A stretch of DNA of 64,000 bases from Nocardioides sp. Arc9.136 (GTDB lineage Bacteria > Actinomycetota > Actinomycetes > Propionibacteriales > Nocardioidaceae): NCBI RefSeq assembly GCF_030506255.1, contig NZ_CP113431.1, positions 558,001 through 622,000 on the forward strand. The letters are read 5' to 3'. Made by a program: the position numbers and the translations under genes. This document shows, in pieces, positions 28,236 through 37,460 of the stretch. The first letter of the stretch is position 1, and every line of letters begins with the position of its first letter. The notes below the pieces were generated by a model. That model did not search any database. It was given only the letters and a program-made list of their open reading frames with translations, and was not told the DNA's origin.

Positions 28236-28654
28236 TGCTCCGCACGATGATGAAGAGCAAGATCCACCGGGCCACCGTGACCCAGGCCGACCTGCACTAC
28301 GTGGGGTCGGTGACTGTCGACGAGGACCTGCTCGAGGCCGCCGACCTGCTGCCCGGCGAGCTGGTGCACATCGTCGACATCACCAACGGCGCGCGCCTGG
28401 AGACCTACACGATCGCCGGCGAGCGCGGCTCGGGCGTGATCGGCATCAACGGCGCCGCGGCCCGCCTGGTGCACCCCGGCGACCTGGTCATCCTCATCGG
28501 CTACGGCCAGATGGAGACCGCCGAGGCCAAGGAGCACCAGCCGCACGTGGTCTTCGTCGACGCCGACAACAAGATCATGGCGACCGGCTTCGACCCCGCC
28601 GAGACCTTCGGCGGCGCCGGTCTGGTCCGCGGCGACACCTCCGCGGCTCGGTAG
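28235..28654 (+). CDS. panD: Aspartate 1-decarboxylase
   Basis: Makes beta-alanine from aspartate for panC (139 aa proenzyme). Self-cleavage occurs between Gly24 and Ser25 in YVGSVT, giving the pyruvoyl group on Ser25. [15 protein letters not shown] at the N-terminus and GAAARL (residues about 72-77) are family marks. ATG shares its A with the panC stop. Its own TAG stop is part of the nadB -10 hexamer. Confidence 0.97.
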   Translation: MLRTMMKSKIHRATVTQADLHYVGSVTVDEDLLEAADLLPGELVHIVDITNGARLETYTIAGERGSGVIGINGAAARLVHPGDLVILIGYGQMETAEAKEHQPHVVFVDADNKIMATGFDPAETFGGAGLVRGDTSAAR

Positions 28655-28657
28655 CCT
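28652..28657 (+). promoter_or_regulatory. -10 hexamer TAGCCT, leaderless promoter of nadB
   Basis: Begins with the panD stop codon and ends 6 bases before ATG 28664, allowing nadB-nadC-coaX to be transcribed separately from panCD. Confidence 0.55.
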
Positions 28658-28663
28658 GCGGCC

Positions 28664-30364
28664 ATGCCCGGCCCCCTGACCACTGCGCCGGCCCCCGCGC
28701 CGGCCGCACCGGTACGCCGCCTCCCGGGACGCCTCAGCGCACCGGACCCGGGGTGGTCCACCCGCGCGGACGTCGTGGTGATCGGGTCGGGGATCGCCGG
28801 GCTGACCGCGGCGCTGCGGCTGCGCGAGCACGTCGAGAAGGTCCTCGTCGTCACCAAGGACGTGCTGGCCGCCGGCTCCACGCAGTGGGCGCAGGGCGGG
28901 ATCGCCGCGGCGCTGGGGGAGGGCGACACCCCCGAGCAGCACGAGGTCGACACCCTGGTCGCGGGCGCGGGTGCCTGCGACCTCGACGCGGTCCGGGTGC
29001 TGGTCGGCGAGGGCCCCGAGGCGGTCCACGAGCTGATCGCGCTCGGGGCACGGTTCGACGTCGACGCCACCGGGCTGCTCGCGCTGACCCGGGAGGGCGG
29101 GCACCACCGCGACCGGATCGCGCACGCCGGCGGCGACGCCACGGGCGCGGAGATCCAGCGGGCCCTCATCGCGGCCGTGGCGGCGGCCCCCGACATCGAG
29201 GTCGTCCAGCACGCGCTCGCGGTCGACCTGCTGCTCGCCGAGGACGGCGGTGTCGCCGGCGTGACGCTGCACGTGATGGGGGAGGGCGAGCGCGACGGCA
29301 TCGGCGCCGTGCACTGCCGCGCCGTGGTCCTTGCCAGCGGTGGCCTCGGCCAGGTCTTCTCCCAGACCACCAACCCCGCGGTCTCCACCGGCGACGGCAC
29401 CGCGCTCGCGCTGCGCGCGGGGGCGACCCTGCGCGACCTGGAGTTCGTCCAGTTCCACCCGACGGTCATGTACCTCGGGCCCGACTCCCGCGGCCAGCAG
29501 CCGCTGATCTCCGAGGCGGTCCGCGGGGAGGGCGCCTTCCTGGTCGACCACGCCGGGGACCGGATCATGCAGGGGGTCCACGAGCTCGCCGACCTCGCCC
29601 CGCGCGACGTCGTCGCCAAGGCGATCACCCGGCGGATGCACGAGACCGGCCGGCCGCACGTGTGGCTCGACGCCCGGCACCTCGGCGCGGCGTTCTGGGA
29701 GCGGCGCTTCCCGACCATCCTCGCGACCGCCCGGCGGCACGGCGTCGACCCGGTGACCGAGCCGATCCCGGTGGCGCCGGCGTGCCACTACGCCTCCGGC
29801 GGTGTGCGCACCGACCTGTGGGGCCGCACCGACGTGCCGGGGCTCTACGCCACGGGCGAGGTCGCGTGCTCCGGCGTGCACGGCGCCAACCGGCTGGCCT
29901 CCAACTCGCTGCTCGAGGGCCTGGTGTTCTCCCGCCGCATCGCCACCGCGCTCCCGGGCGAGCTGCGCCCGTGGGCGGAGCCGGTCCCGGACGAGCGGCC
30001 GGCCGGGCTCGTCGCGGGCTCGGTCCGCCCGCGGCTGCAGGAGGTGATGACCGAGCGGGTCGGCGTGCTGCGCAGCGCGGCCGGGCTCGCCGACGCTGCC
30101 GAGGTGCTCGGCGGCCTGGCGGGCACAGGTGCCGGGCTCGTCGACCTCGACGCGTGGGAGACCACCAACCTGCTCACGATCGCGGCCGCCCTCACCGACG
30201 CGGCGACCCTGCGGGAGGAGACCCGCGGCTCGCACTGGCGCGAGGACCACCCCGAGCGCGACGACGCCCGCTGGGCCGGCCACCTCGACGTGGCCATGAC
30301 CGACGGGGCCACCACGATCGAGCACCACCCAGCGCCCGCCACCGACGGAGGAGCCGGCCGATGA
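28664..30364 (+). CDS. nadB: L-aspartate oxidase
   Basis: Flavoprotein of 566 aa that oxidises aspartate to iminoaspartate, the first step of de novo NAD synthesis. FAD dinucleotide fold VVVIGSGIAGLTAAL near residues 30-44; succinate-dehydrogenase-family signatures SGGLGQVF, QFHPT, REEGAFL-like GEGAFLVDHAGD and HGANRLASNSLLEG. nadA, the next enzyme, is not in this window. Overlaps nadC by ATGA. Confidence 0.96.
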   Translation: MPGPLTTAPAPAPAAPVRRLPGRLSAPDPGWSTRADVVVIGSGIAGLTAALRLREHVEKVLVVTKDVLAAGSTQWAQGGIAAALGEGDTPEQHEVDTLVAGAGACDLDAVRVLVGEGPEAVHELIALGARFDVDATGLLALTREGGHHRDRIAHAGGDATGAEIQRALIAAVAAAPDIEVVQHALAVDLLLAEDGGVAGVTLHVMGEGERDGIGAVHCRAVVLASGGLGQVFSQTTNPAVSTGDGTALALRAGATLRDLEFVQFHPTVMYLGPDSRGQQPLISEAVRGEGAFLVDHAGDRIMQGVHELADLAPRDVVAKAITRRMHETGRPHVWLDARHLGAAFWERRFPTILATARRHGVDPVTEPIPVAPACHYASGGVRTDLWGRTDVPGLYATGEVACSGVHGANRLASNSLLEGLVFSRRIATALPGELRPWAEPVPDERPAGLVAGSVRPRLQEVMTERVGVLRSAAGLADAAEVLGGLAGTGAGLVDLDAWETTNLLTIAAALTDAATLREETRGSHWREDHPERDDARWAGHLDVAMTDGATTIEHHPAPATDGGAGR

Positions 30365-31269
30365 TCACCCCCACGCCGTACGACGCGCTGCCGGCGGGCC
30401 TGCTCGCCGAGCTCGAGGCCGGCGGGCTGGACCCGCGCGCGGTCCACGACCACGTGCTGCAGGCGCTGGCCGAGGACGTCCCGACCGAGGACGTCACCAG
30501 CGTGGCGACGATCGCCGCGGACGCCCGCGCGGCCGGCGACTTCGGGGCGCGCGAGGCCGGCACGGTCGCCGGCCTCGGCATCGCCGCCCTCGTCTTCCAC
30601 CTCGTCCTCGGCGACGACGTCGAGGTCAGCGACCGGCTCCCCGACGGCACCCGCGTGCGGCCGGGGGACGTCGTCATGCGGGTCGCCGGGCCGGCCCGCG
30701 GCCTGCTGACCGCCGAGCGGACCGCGCTCAACTACGCCAGCCACCTCTCCGGTGTCGCCACCGCCACCGCGGCATGGGTCGACGCGCTGGAGGGCACGCG
30801 CGCCGAGGTGCTCGACACCCGCAAGACGCTGCCGACCTACCGCGCGCTGCAGAAGTACGCCGTGCGCTGCGGCGGCGGCCGCAACCACCGCACCAGCCTC
30901 TCGGACCGCGCGATGGTCAAGGACAACCACGTGGTGGCGGCCGGTGGGGTGGTGCCCGCCTACCGCGCCGTCCGCGCGGCGTACCCCGACCTGCGCGTCG
31001 AGGTCGAGGTGACCGACCTCGACCAGCTGCGCGAGCTCCTCGACGCCGGCTGCGAGGAGATCCTGCTCGACAACATGCCGACCGAGGTCATGGCCGAGGC
31101 GGTGCGGATCACGGCCGGCCGGGCCCGGCTGGAGGCCTCGGGCGGGCTGACGTTCGACCGGGCGCGGGAGGTCGCGGAGACCGGCGTCGACCTGATCTCG
31201 GTCGGTGCCCTGACCCACTCGGTCGACGTGTTCGACCTGGGCCTGGACCTGCGCGAGGAGGAGGACTAG
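30361..31269 (+). CDS. nadC: Nicotinate-nucleotide pyrophosphorylase (quinolinate phosphoribosyltransferase)
   Basis: Converts quinolinate and PRPP to nicotinate mononucleotide (302 aa). Signatures: ERTALNYASHLSGVAT, DTRKTLPTYRALQKYAV, GGGRNHR, KDNHV and the C-terminal EASGGLTFDRA. Starts within the nadB stop. The coaX gene follows after 2 bases, so NAD and CoA genes share an operon here. Confidence 0.97.
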   Translation: MITPTPYDALPAGLLAELEAGGLDPRAVHDHVLQALAEDVPTEDVTSVATIAADARAAGDFGAREAGTVAGLGIAALVFHLVLGDDVEVSDRLPDGTRVRPGDVVMRVAGPARGLLTAERTALNYASHLSGVATATAAWVDALEGTRAEVLDTRKTLPTYRALQKYAVRCGGGRNHRTSLSDRAMVKDNHVVAAGGVVPAYRAVRAAYPDLRVEVEVTDLDQLRELLDAGCEEILLDNMPTEVMAEAVRITAGRARLEASGGLTFDRAREVAETGVDLISVGALTHSVDVFDLGLDLREEED

Positions 31270-31271
31270 CC

Positions 31272-32045
31272 GTGCCGCTGCTCGCCGCCGACATCGGCAA
31301 CAGCCACACCGTGCTGGGCCTGGTCCAGGACGGCGAGGTCTCCGCGCACTGGCGGGTCGGCACCGACGAGCGCCGCACCTCCGACGAGTGGTCGGTGCTG
31401 ATCCGGGGGCTGCTCGGCCCCGACGCCGCGACCGTCGACGGCGTGAGCGTGTGCTCGACGGTCCCGGCCGTCCTGCACGAGTGGCGCGACATGCTGGCGC
31501 GGCACTTCGCCGACCTGCCGTGCCTCGTCGTCGAGCCCGGCGTGCGCACGGGCGTGCCGGTCCTGATGGACAACCCGCGCGAGGTCGGCTCCGACCGGAT
31601 CATCAACGCGCTGGCCGCCGCCACCCTCCACGGCGGGCCGGCGATCGTCGTGGACTTCGGCGGCACCGCGACGACCTTCGACGTGGTCAGCGAGCGCGGG
31701 CAGTACGTCGGCGGGGCGATCGCGCCCGGCATCGAGATCTCCCTGGAGGCGCTGGGGCGTCGCGGCGCCCAGCTGCGGAAGGTCGAGCTGGCCCGGCCCC
31801 GCACCGTCATCGCCAAGAACACCGTCGAGGCGCTCCAGTCCGGGATGGTCTTCGGCGTGGCGGCCCAGGTGGAGGGCATCGTGGCCCGGATGACCGCCGA
31901 GCTCGGTGCGGAAGCCGCCGACGTCCGCGTGATAGCGACCGGGCACCTCGCACCCCTCGTCCTCGATGAGTGCTCGGCATTCACGACGCATTCGCCGTGG
32001 TTGACGCTGCAGGGACTGGAACTGGTATTCCGCCGCAATAGTTGA
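31272..32045 (+). CDS. coaX: Type III pantothenate kinase
   Basis: Phosphorylates pantothenate, first step to CoA (257 aa). ASKHA-fold motifs: ADIGNSHTVLGL at the N-terminus (phosphate loop 1), NPREVGSDRIINALAA, VDFGGTATTFD (phosphate loop 2), GGAIAPGIEIS and ATGHLAPLV. The last motif has His after TG, as I recall for M. tuberculosis CoaX. GTG 31272 is 2 bases after nadC. It ends with WLTLQGLELVFRRN, a typical terminus. Base composition becomes less GC-rich from its last 40 codons onward. Confidence 0.95.
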   Translation: MPLLAADIGNSHTVLGLVQDGEVSAHWRVGTDERRTSDEWSVLIRGLLGPDAATVDGVSVCSTVPAVLHEWRDMLARHFADLPCLVVEPGVRTGVPVLMDNPREVGSDRIINALAAATLHGGPAIVVDFGGTATTFDVVSERGQYVGGAIAPGIEISLEALGRRGAQLRKVELARPRTVIAKNTVEALQSGMVFGVAAQVEGIVARMTAELGAEAADVRVIATGHLAPLVLDECSAFTTHSPWLTLQGLELVFRRNS

Positions 32046-32234
32046 ACGCGACGGTCGCTCAGGTAAAGAATTGTCGCCGCGCAATTCACTGAATTGGCGC
32101 CGTCGCTTTCGTCTGGCAGGATCAATGTCGCCGAATGATGTCGGTGCGGCGCCCGACGCCTCGCCGGCACATCCCCCGATCAATTCGGCGGCGGCTTTAT
32201 CCCCCGAATTCGGACAGCGACGTCAGGAATAGAC
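32046..32234 (+). promoter_or_regulatory. AT-richer lsr2 upstream region with repeated GAATTG/CAATTC
   Basis: GAATTG at 32068 and 32091, CAATTC at 32082 and 32181, and GAATTC at 32206 lie in a 190-base gap that is clearly lower in GC than its surroundings. 32068-32087 forms the palindrome GAATTG-N8-CAATTC. Lsr2 prefers AT-rich DNA, so autoregulation is plausible. CAGGA at 32224-32228 is a weak ribosome-binding site for lsr2. No clear -10 was fixed. Confidence 0.5.
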
Positions 32235-32588
32235 ATGGCCCAGAAGATCCACATCGTGCTGGAGGACGACCTCGACGGCAGCGAGGCGACCGAGACGGTC
32301 TCCTTCGGCCTGGACGGGACCTCCTACGAGATCGACCTGAACGACGAGAACGCCTCGGCGCTGCGCGAGACGCTCGCGACGTACGTCGGCCACGCCCGCA
32401 AGGTCAGCGGCGCCCGCCGCGGCGGCGCCGGCCGCAAGTCCGGCGGCGGCGCCGGCGGCGGCTCGAACGGCTCCGGCGGCCCGAGCGCCAAGGAGATCCG
32501 TGAGTGGGCGCGGGAGAACGGGTACGAGGTCCCCGACCGAGGTCGCGTGTCGGCCGAGGTCCGTGAGGCGTACGACGCCGCGCACTGA
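32235..32588 (+). CDS. lsr2: Nucleoid-associated protein Lsr2
   Basis: H-NS-like xenogeneic silencer of actinobacteria (117 aa). N-terminal oligomerisation domain (MAQKIHIVLEDDLDGSEATETVSFGLDG) and C-terminal DNA-binding domain (SAKEIREWARENGYEVPDRGRVSAEVREAY) with the AT-hook-like RGR that enters the minor groove. A Gly/Ser/Lys-rich linker joins them. The gene pair lsr2-clpC is the actinobacterial norm (Rv3597c-Rv3596c). Confidence 0.97.
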   Translation: MAQKIHIVLEDDLDGSEATETVSFGLDGTSYEIDLNDENASALRETLATYVGHARKVSGARRGGAGRKSGGGAGGGSNGSGGPSAKEIREWARENGYEVPDRGRVSAEVREAYDAAH

Positions 32589-32624
32589 CCCACCGCGCAC
32601 CACCCCCAGCACCACACCACGTCC

Positions 32625-32676
32625 CACCCGGGGCATCCGCCCAGAGCGTGTTCGCTCTCAGCGGATGCCCCGGGTG
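32625..32676 (+). terminator. lsr2 terminator hairpin
   Basis: A perfect 16-bp stem, 32625-32640 (CACCCGGGGCATCCGC) with 32661-32676. The 20-base loop itself contains AGAGCG/CGCTCT (32643-32648, 32653-32658). Very stable, no long T-tract. Confidence 0.85.
32650..32663 (+). promoter_or_regulatory. ClgR box upstream of clpC
   Basis: GTTCGC-TCTCA-GCG matches the GTTCGC-N5-GCG motif that I recall for ClgR, activator of clp genes in Streptomyces and relatives. It lies about 45-55 bases before the inferred clpC transcription start and inside the loop and right arm of the lsr2 hairpin. Confidence 0.6.
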
Positions 32677-32693
32677 CGTTGTTGGGGAACGCG

Positions 32694-32699
32694 TAGGCT
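32694..32699 (+). promoter_or_regulatory. -10 hexamer TAGGCT of clpC
   Basis: Start of transcription would be near 32706, giving a leader of about 69 bases with a GAGGAG ribosome-binding site at 32763-32768. Confidence 0.45.
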
Positions 32700-32774
32700 G
32701 TCCGCGGGGTTGAGCCTCATGTCCCGTCCACCCCGGATGTGGTGGGCGGTCCCCCAGAACTTGAGGAGCGTTGC

Positions 32775-35372
32775 ATGTTCGAGCGGTTCACTGACCGAGC
32801 TCGCCGGGTGGTCGTGCTGGCCCAGGAAGAGGCCCGCATGCTCTCCCACAACTACATCGGGACCGAGCACATCCTGCTCGGCCTCATCCACGAGGGCGAG
32901 GGCGTCGCCGCGAAGGCGCTCGAGAGCCTCGACATCTCCCTCGAGGCCGTCCGCGCCCAGGTCGAGGAGATCATCGGCCAGGGCCAGCAGGCACCCAGCG
33001 GCCACATCCCCTTCACCCCGCGCGCCAAGAAGGTGCTCGAGCTGTCCCTGCGCGAGGCGCTGCAGCTCGGTCACTCCTACATCGGCACCGAGCACATCCT
33101 GCTCGGCCTGATCCGCGAGGGCGAGGGCGTCGCGGCCCAGGTGCTGCAGAAGCTCGGCGCCGACCTCAACCGGGTCCGCCAGCAGGTCATCCAGCTGCTC
33201 AGCGGCTTCCAGGGCAAGGAGTCCTCGCAGTCCGCCGCGGGCGCGACGGGCGCGGGCGGCGACGCCCCGTCGTCCTCGCTGGTCCTCGACCAGTTCGGCC
33301 GCAACCTGACCCAGGACGCCCGCGAGGGCAAGCTCGACCCGGTCATCGGTCGCGAGCAGGAGATCGAGCGGGTCATGCAGATCCTGTCCCGCCGCACGAA
33401 GAACAACCCGGTCCTCATCGGCGAGCCGGGCGTCGGCAAGACGACGATCGTCGAGGGCCTGGCCCAGGACATCGTCAAGGGCAACGTGCCGGAGACACTG
33501 AAGGACAAGCAGATCTATACCCTCGACCTCGGCGCGCTGGTGGCGGGCTCCCGCTACCGCGGCGACTTCGAGGAGCGCCTGAAGAAGGTGCTCAAGGAGA
33601 TCCGCACCCGCGGCGACATCGTGCTGTTCATCGACGAGATCCACACCCTCGTCGGCGCCGGTGCGGCCGAGGGCGCGATCGACGCCGCCAGCATCCTCAA
33701 GCCGATGCTGGCGCGCGGTGAGCTGCAGACGATCGGCGCGACCACCCTCGACGAGTACCGCAAGTACCTCGAGAAGGACGCCGCGCTCGAGCGCCGCTTC
33801 CAGCCGATCCAGGTCGCCGAGCCCTCGATCGCGCACACGATCGAGATGCTCAAGGGCCTGCGCGACCGGTACGAGGCGCACCACCGGGTCACCATCACCG
33901 ACGAGGCGCTCGTCTCGGCGGCGACGCTGGCCGACCGCTACATCTCCGACCGGTTCCTGCCCGACAAGGCGATCGACCTCATCGACGAGGCCGGCTCGCG
34001 CCTGCGCATCCGCCGCATGACGGCCCCGGCCGACCTGCGGGAGTACGACGACAAGATCGCCGAGGTGCGCCAGCGCAAGGAGGCCGCCATCGACGGCCAG
34101 GACTTCGAGGCCGCCGCGCGCCTGCGCGACGAGGAGAAGCAGCTGATCCTCACCAAGTCCGAGCGCGAGAAGCAGTGGCGTGCCGGTGACATGGACGAGG
34201 TCGCCGAGGTCGACGAGGAGCTCATCGCCGAGGTGCTCGCCGTGGCGACGGGCATCCCGATCGTCAAGCTCTCCGAGGAGGAGTCCACGCGGCTGCTCAA
34301 GATGGAGGACGAGCTCCACAAGCGCGTCATCGGCCAGGACGAGGCGGTCAAGGCGCTCAGCCGGGCCATCCGTCGTACCCGTGCCGGCCTGAAGGACCCC
34401 AAGCGGCCCGGCGGCTCGTTCATCTTCGCCGGCCCCTCCGGCGTCGGCAAGACGTGGCTGTCCAAGACGCTCGCGGAGTTCCTCTTCGGCGACGAGGACG
34501 CGCTCATCCAGCTCGACATGTCGGAGTTCGGCGAGAAGCACACCGTCTCGCGGCTCTTCGGCTCGCCTCCGGGCTACGTCGGCTACGAGGAGGGCGGCCA
34601 GCTCACCGAGAAGGTGCGGCGCAAGCCGTTCTCCGTCGTCCTCTTCGACGAGGTCGAGAAGGCCCACCCCGACATCTTCAACAGCCTGCTGCAGATCCTG
34701 GAGGAAGGTCGCCTGACCGATTCCCAGGGCCGGGTCGTGGACTTCAAGAACACCGTCATCATCATGACCACCAACCTCGGTACCCGCGACATCGCCAAGG
34801 GCATGAACCTCGGTTTCGCCGGTGCCGCCGGTGGCCCCGGTGACTACGACCGGATGAAGAACAAGGTCTCGGAGGAGCTCAAGCAGCACTTCCGCCCCGA
34901 GTTCCTCAACCGCGTCGACGAGATCATCGTGTTCCCGCCGCTGTCGCAGGAGCAGATCGTCGCGATGGTCGACAACATGGTCGCCTCCGTGGAGGTCCGC
35001 CTGCGCGACCGCGACATGAAGCTCGAGCTCACGCAGAACGCCAAGAACCTCCTGGCCCAGCGTGGCTTCGACCCGGTCCTCGGTGCCCGACCGCTGCGCC
35101 GCACGGTGCAGCGTGAGATCGAGGACGTCCTGGCCGAGAAGATGCTCTTCGGCGAGGTCGGCCCGGGCATGATCGTGCTGGTCGACGTCGAGGGCGAGGG
35201 TCCGACCGCGACCTTCACCTTCGAGGGCCAGAAGGTCGGCGAGCTGCCCGACATGCCGCCGTTCGAGACGGCGGGCGTCGAGACCAGCATCGAGACGACG
35301 CCGGTCGAGGGCGAGGGCCCGAACGACGAGGCCTCCGGCACGGACGTCCCCCGCTCGGGCGGCGACGACTGA
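32775..35372 (+). CDS. clpC: ATP-dependent Clp protease ATPase subunit ClpC
   Basis: Hsp100 unfoldase (865 aa) feeding substrates to ClpP. Two Clp-N repeats occupy residues 1-145 (both with [17 protein letters not shown] motifs), AAA1 has Walker [10 protein letters not shown] near 216, a UVR/M-domain ([15 protein letters not shown]) lies near 440, AAA2 has GPSGVGKTW near 553. The ending is acidic. ATG 32775 with GAGGAG 6 bases upstream is chosen over an in-frame start 12 codons earlier, since [13 protein letters not shown] is the universal ClpC N-terminus. Confidence 0.98.
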   Translation: MFERFTDRARRVVVLAQEEARMLSHNYIGTEHILLGLIHEGEGVAAKALESLDISLEAVRAQVEEIIGQGQQAPSGHIPFTPRAKKVLELSLREALQLGHSYIGTEHILLGLIREGEGVAAQVLQKLGADLNRVRQQVIQLLSGFQGKESSQSAAGATGAGGDAPSSSLVLDQFGRNLTQDAREGKLDPVIGREQEIERVMQILSRRTKNNPVLIGEPGVGKTTIVEGLAQDIVKGNVPETLKDKQIYTLDLGALVAGSRYRGDFEERLKKVLKEIRTRGDIVLFIDEIHTLVGAGAAEGAIDAASILKPMLARGELQTIGATTLDEYRKYLEKDAALERRFQPIQVAEPSIAHTIEMLKGLRDRYEAHHRVTITDEALVSAATLADRYISDRFLPDKAIDLIDEAGSRLRIRRMTAPADLREYDDKIAEVRQRKEAAIDGQDFEAAARLRDEEKQLILTKSEREKQWRAGDMDEVAEVDEELIAEVLAVATGIPIVKLSEEESTRLLKMEDELHKRVIGQDEAVKALSRAIRRTRAGLKDPKRPGGSFIFAGPSGVGKTWLSKTLAEFLFGDEDALIQLDMSEFGEKHTVSRLFGSPPGYVGYEEGGQLTEKVRRKPFSVVLFDEVEKAHPDIFNSLLQILEEGRLTDSQGRVVDFKNTVIIMTTNLGTRDIAKGMNLGFAGAAGGPGDYDRMKNKVSEELKQHFRPEFLNRVDEIIVFPPLSQEQIVAMVDNMVASVEVRLRDRDMKLELTQNAKNLLAQRGFDPVLGARPLRRTVQREIEDVLAEKMLFGEVGPGMIVLVDVEGEGPTATFTFEGQKVGELPDMPPFETAGVETSIETTPVEGEGPNDEASGTDVPRSGGDD

Positions 35373-35400
35373 GCCGGACCGGCACACCGCAGCACCCGCC

Positions 35401-35431
35401 ACGGGCGGCACCCACTCCGGGTGCCGCCCGT
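35401..35431 (+). terminator. clpC terminator hairpin
   Basis: ACGGGCGGCACCC (35401-35413) pairs perfectly with 35419-35431 over a 5-base loop, 29 bases after the stop. Confidence 0.85.
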
Positions 35432-35469
35432 GCGGCGTTCCTGGCGCCCGGCGCCCGGACAGGACCGCC

Positions 35470-35475
35470 TAGGGT
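35470..35475 (+). promoter_or_regulatory. -10 hexamer TAGGGT, leaderless promoter
   Basis: Ends 6 bases before GTG 35482. Confidence 0.6.
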
Positions 35476-35481
35476 GGCGAC

Positions 35482-36549
35482 GTGGTCTTCACCGCCAGCA
35501 CCGTCAAGGACACCCTGCCCAACATCCAGCGGTTCGTGACCGGCAACCTCGCCGGCGGGATCGACCACATGGTCGTCTTCCTCGACGCCGGCGACGCCGA
35601 GGTCCGGTCGTGGCTCGACGAGCACCCGCACGTCACCTGCGTGCGCACCGACTCCTCCTGGTGGAACGGCGAGCGGCCGGCCGAGCTCAACGTGCGCCAG
35701 CGGATCAACGCGAACGTCGTCAAGGCGGTGCTGAGCCGCCTGGACTGGGCCGAGTGGGTCTTCCACGTCGACGCCGACGAGATCGTGCAGCTCGACCGGG
35801 ACGTCCTGGCCGCCGTGCCCGCCGAGACGCGGGTCGTGCGGCTGACGCCGCTGGAGGCGGTCAGCCGCAAGCACTGGGACGGCGACCCCACCTGGTTCAA
35901 GCGGCTGCTCGGCAAGCCGGACCTGACCCTGCTGCAGACGCTCGGCGTGATCGACCGGCCCTCCAACGGCGCCCACTTCCACGGCCACGTCGACGGCAAG
36001 TCCGGCGTGCGCCCCGCGACCGACGTGTGGCTGACCCTCCACCACGGGGTCGACGCCGCCAAGGAGGAGCTGCCGGCGCACACCGACGCCGACCGGCTCC
36101 GGCTGCTGCACTACGAGTCCTATTCCGGCGAGGACTTCGTCCGGAAGTGGACCTCGATCCTGGCGGCCGGCCCGATGGCGAACTTCCGCCCCGCCCGCGA
36201 GCCCACCGCGGTGGCCCTGCGCGCCCTCATCGCCAAGGGGCTCACCGAGGAGCAGGCCGCGCCGTACCTCATGCGGATCTTCGAGCGCACCACCGAGGAC
36301 GACTTCGACACCCTGCGCGACCTCGGCCTGCTGGTGGAGATCGACCCGCGCGAGGGCCGGCACGTGCCGGCGGACCCGCCGGAGGGCGGCCTCGCCGACC
36401 TCCGGGCGCTGCTCGACGCCGTGCGCGGCGAGCCCAAGCGGCCCTTCCACCCCGGGGAGCCGGCAGCGGCGGTCGAGGAGATCCTGGCGCGCGCCGCCGG
36501 CGGGCGCGGCCCGGTCAGGGGAGCGCGTAGCTTCCTGCGTCGGTCCTGA
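35482..36549 (+). CDS. Glycosyltransferase-like protein (family 2/92-type)
   Basis: 355 aa. It begins directly with a Rossmann-like strand (VFTASTVKDTLPNIQRFV), continues with DHMVVFLDAGDAEV and has the metal-binding HVDADEIVQ near residue 97, a pattern of GT-A enzymes in the Glyco_tranf_2_4 group. An HFHGHVDGKSGVR segment near 175 may bind acceptor or metal. Short N-terminus agrees with leaderless translation from GTG 35482. The substrate is unknown. Its last 35 bases overlap the 3' end of mutY on the other strand. Confidence 0.75.
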   Translation: MVFTASTVKDTLPNIQRFVTGNLAGGIDHMVVFLDAGDAEVRSWLDEHPHVTCVRTDSSWWNGERPAELNVRQRINANVVKAVLSRLDWAEWVFHVDADEIVQLDRDVLAAVPAETRVVRLTPLEAVSRKHWDGDPTWFKRLLGKPDLTLLQTLGVIDRPSNGAHFHGHVDGKSGVRPATDVWLTLHHGVDAAKEELPAHTDADRLRLLHYESYSGEDFVRKWTSILAAGPMANFRPAREPTAVALRALIAKGLTEEQAAPYLMRIFERTTEDDFDTLRDLGLLVEIDPREGRHVPADPPEGGLADLRALLDAVRGEPKRPFHPGEPAAAVEEILARAAGGRGPVRGARSFLRRS

Positions 36550-37381
36550 CCGCCAGCCCGTCCTCGACCAGCCCCGCCAGGCACCGCAGCCGCTGCGCCT
36601 CGTCGGCCCAGGCCGCGTCCAAGGCGCTGCGGTGCACCGCGCCCTCGGTGTCGCGCAGCACGGCCAGCAGCCGGCCCCGGCACTGCCGGTCGGTGCCGGC
36701 CCAGGTCTGCACCCTGCGCGGCGGCCCGTCGTACGCCGGGTGGCCGGCCGCGCGCCACGCGCACAGCGAGGCGACGGGGCACTCGGTGCACCGCGGCCGG
36801 GCGGCGGTGCAGACCAGCGCGCCGAGCTCCATGACGGCCACCGCCCACGTCGCGGCGGTCGCCTCGTCCTCGGGCACCAGCTCCACGGCGGCCTCGCGCT
36901 CGGCCCGGGTCACGTGCTGGGCCGGGAGCTCGACCCCGCCGACGGTGCGCGCGAGGACCCGCCGGACGTTGGTGTCCAGCACGACGTGGCGCTGGCCGAA
37001 GGCGAAGCTGGCGATCGCGGCGGCGGTGTAGTCGCCCACGCCGGGCAGCGCCAGCAGCGCGTCCCGGTCGGCCGGCACCTCGCCGCCGTGCCGCTCGACG
37101 ATCGCCGTGGCGGCGGCGTGCAGGCGCAGGGCGCGGCGCGGGTAGCCCAGGCGGCCCCACATCCGCACCGCCTCGCCGGCGGGCTCCGCGGCCAGGTCGG
37201 CGGGAGTGGGCCACCGGTCGAGCCACTGCTCGTGGACCGGCAGCACGCGGGCCACCGGCGTCTGCTGGAGCATGAGCTCCGAGACCATCACCGACCACGC
37301 CGACGCCTCGGGCCGCCGCCACGGGAGGTCGCGCGCGTGCGCGCCGTACCAGCGCAGGACGGGCTCGTGGAGGGCGCTCAC
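36515..37381 (-). CDS. mutY: A/G-specific adenine glycosylase
   Basis: Base-excision repair enzyme (288 aa) removing adenine opposite 8-oxoguanine. Catalytic Glu in SELMLQQTPVARV, helix-hairpin-helix LPGVGDYTAAAI with the catalytic Asp in VVLDTNVRRV, and a [4Fe-4S] loop C-x6-C-x2-C-x5-C (CTAARPRCTECPVASLC). A short C-terminal region replaces most of the NUDIX-like domain, usual in actinobacteria. GTG 37381 has CAGAAT 6 bases upstream. It lies near disA and radA as in M. tuberculosis (Rv3589-Rv3585). Confidence 0.94.
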   Translation of the reverse strand: MSALHEPVLRWYGAHARDLPWRRPEASAWSVMVSELMLQQTPVARVLPVHEQWLDRWPTPADLAAEPAGEAVRMWGRLGYPRRALRLHAAATAIVERHGGEVPADRDALLALPGVGDYTAAAIASFAFGQRHVVLDTNVRRVLARTVGGVELPAQHVTRAEREAAVELVPEDEATAATWAVAVMELGALVCTAARPRCTECPVASLCAWRAAGHPAYDGPPRRVQTWAGTDRQCRGRLLAVLRDTEGAVHRSALDAAWADEAQRLRCLAGLVEDGLAVRTDAGSYALP

Positions 37382-37387
37382 CGCGAC

Positions 37388-37453
37388 ATTCTGACCGGGC
37401 GGCGGGCACGTCCGGTGTGGCACCCCGGTTCGACCGCCGCGGCTGGCTAACCT
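37388..37453. promoter_or_regulatory. Divergent leaderless promoters, mutY / anchored protein
   Basis: Minus: CAGAAT (37393-37388), 6 bases before GTG 37381. Plus: TAACCT (37448-37453), 7 bases before ATG 37461. Confidence 0.5.
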
Positions 37454-37460
37454 CCTCGCC

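Noticed and set aside
31930..31960. CoaX ATGH instead of ATGG as a damaged motif
   Set aside because: The same His is present, as far as I recall, in M. tuberculosis CoaX.
28664..32045. NAD operon broken by loss of nadA
   Set aside because: nadA is often at another locus in actinobacteria; absence here shows nothing.
36515..37381. MutY truncated at the C-terminus
   Set aside because: 288 aa with intact catalytic residues and Fe-S loop is the normal actinobacterial length.
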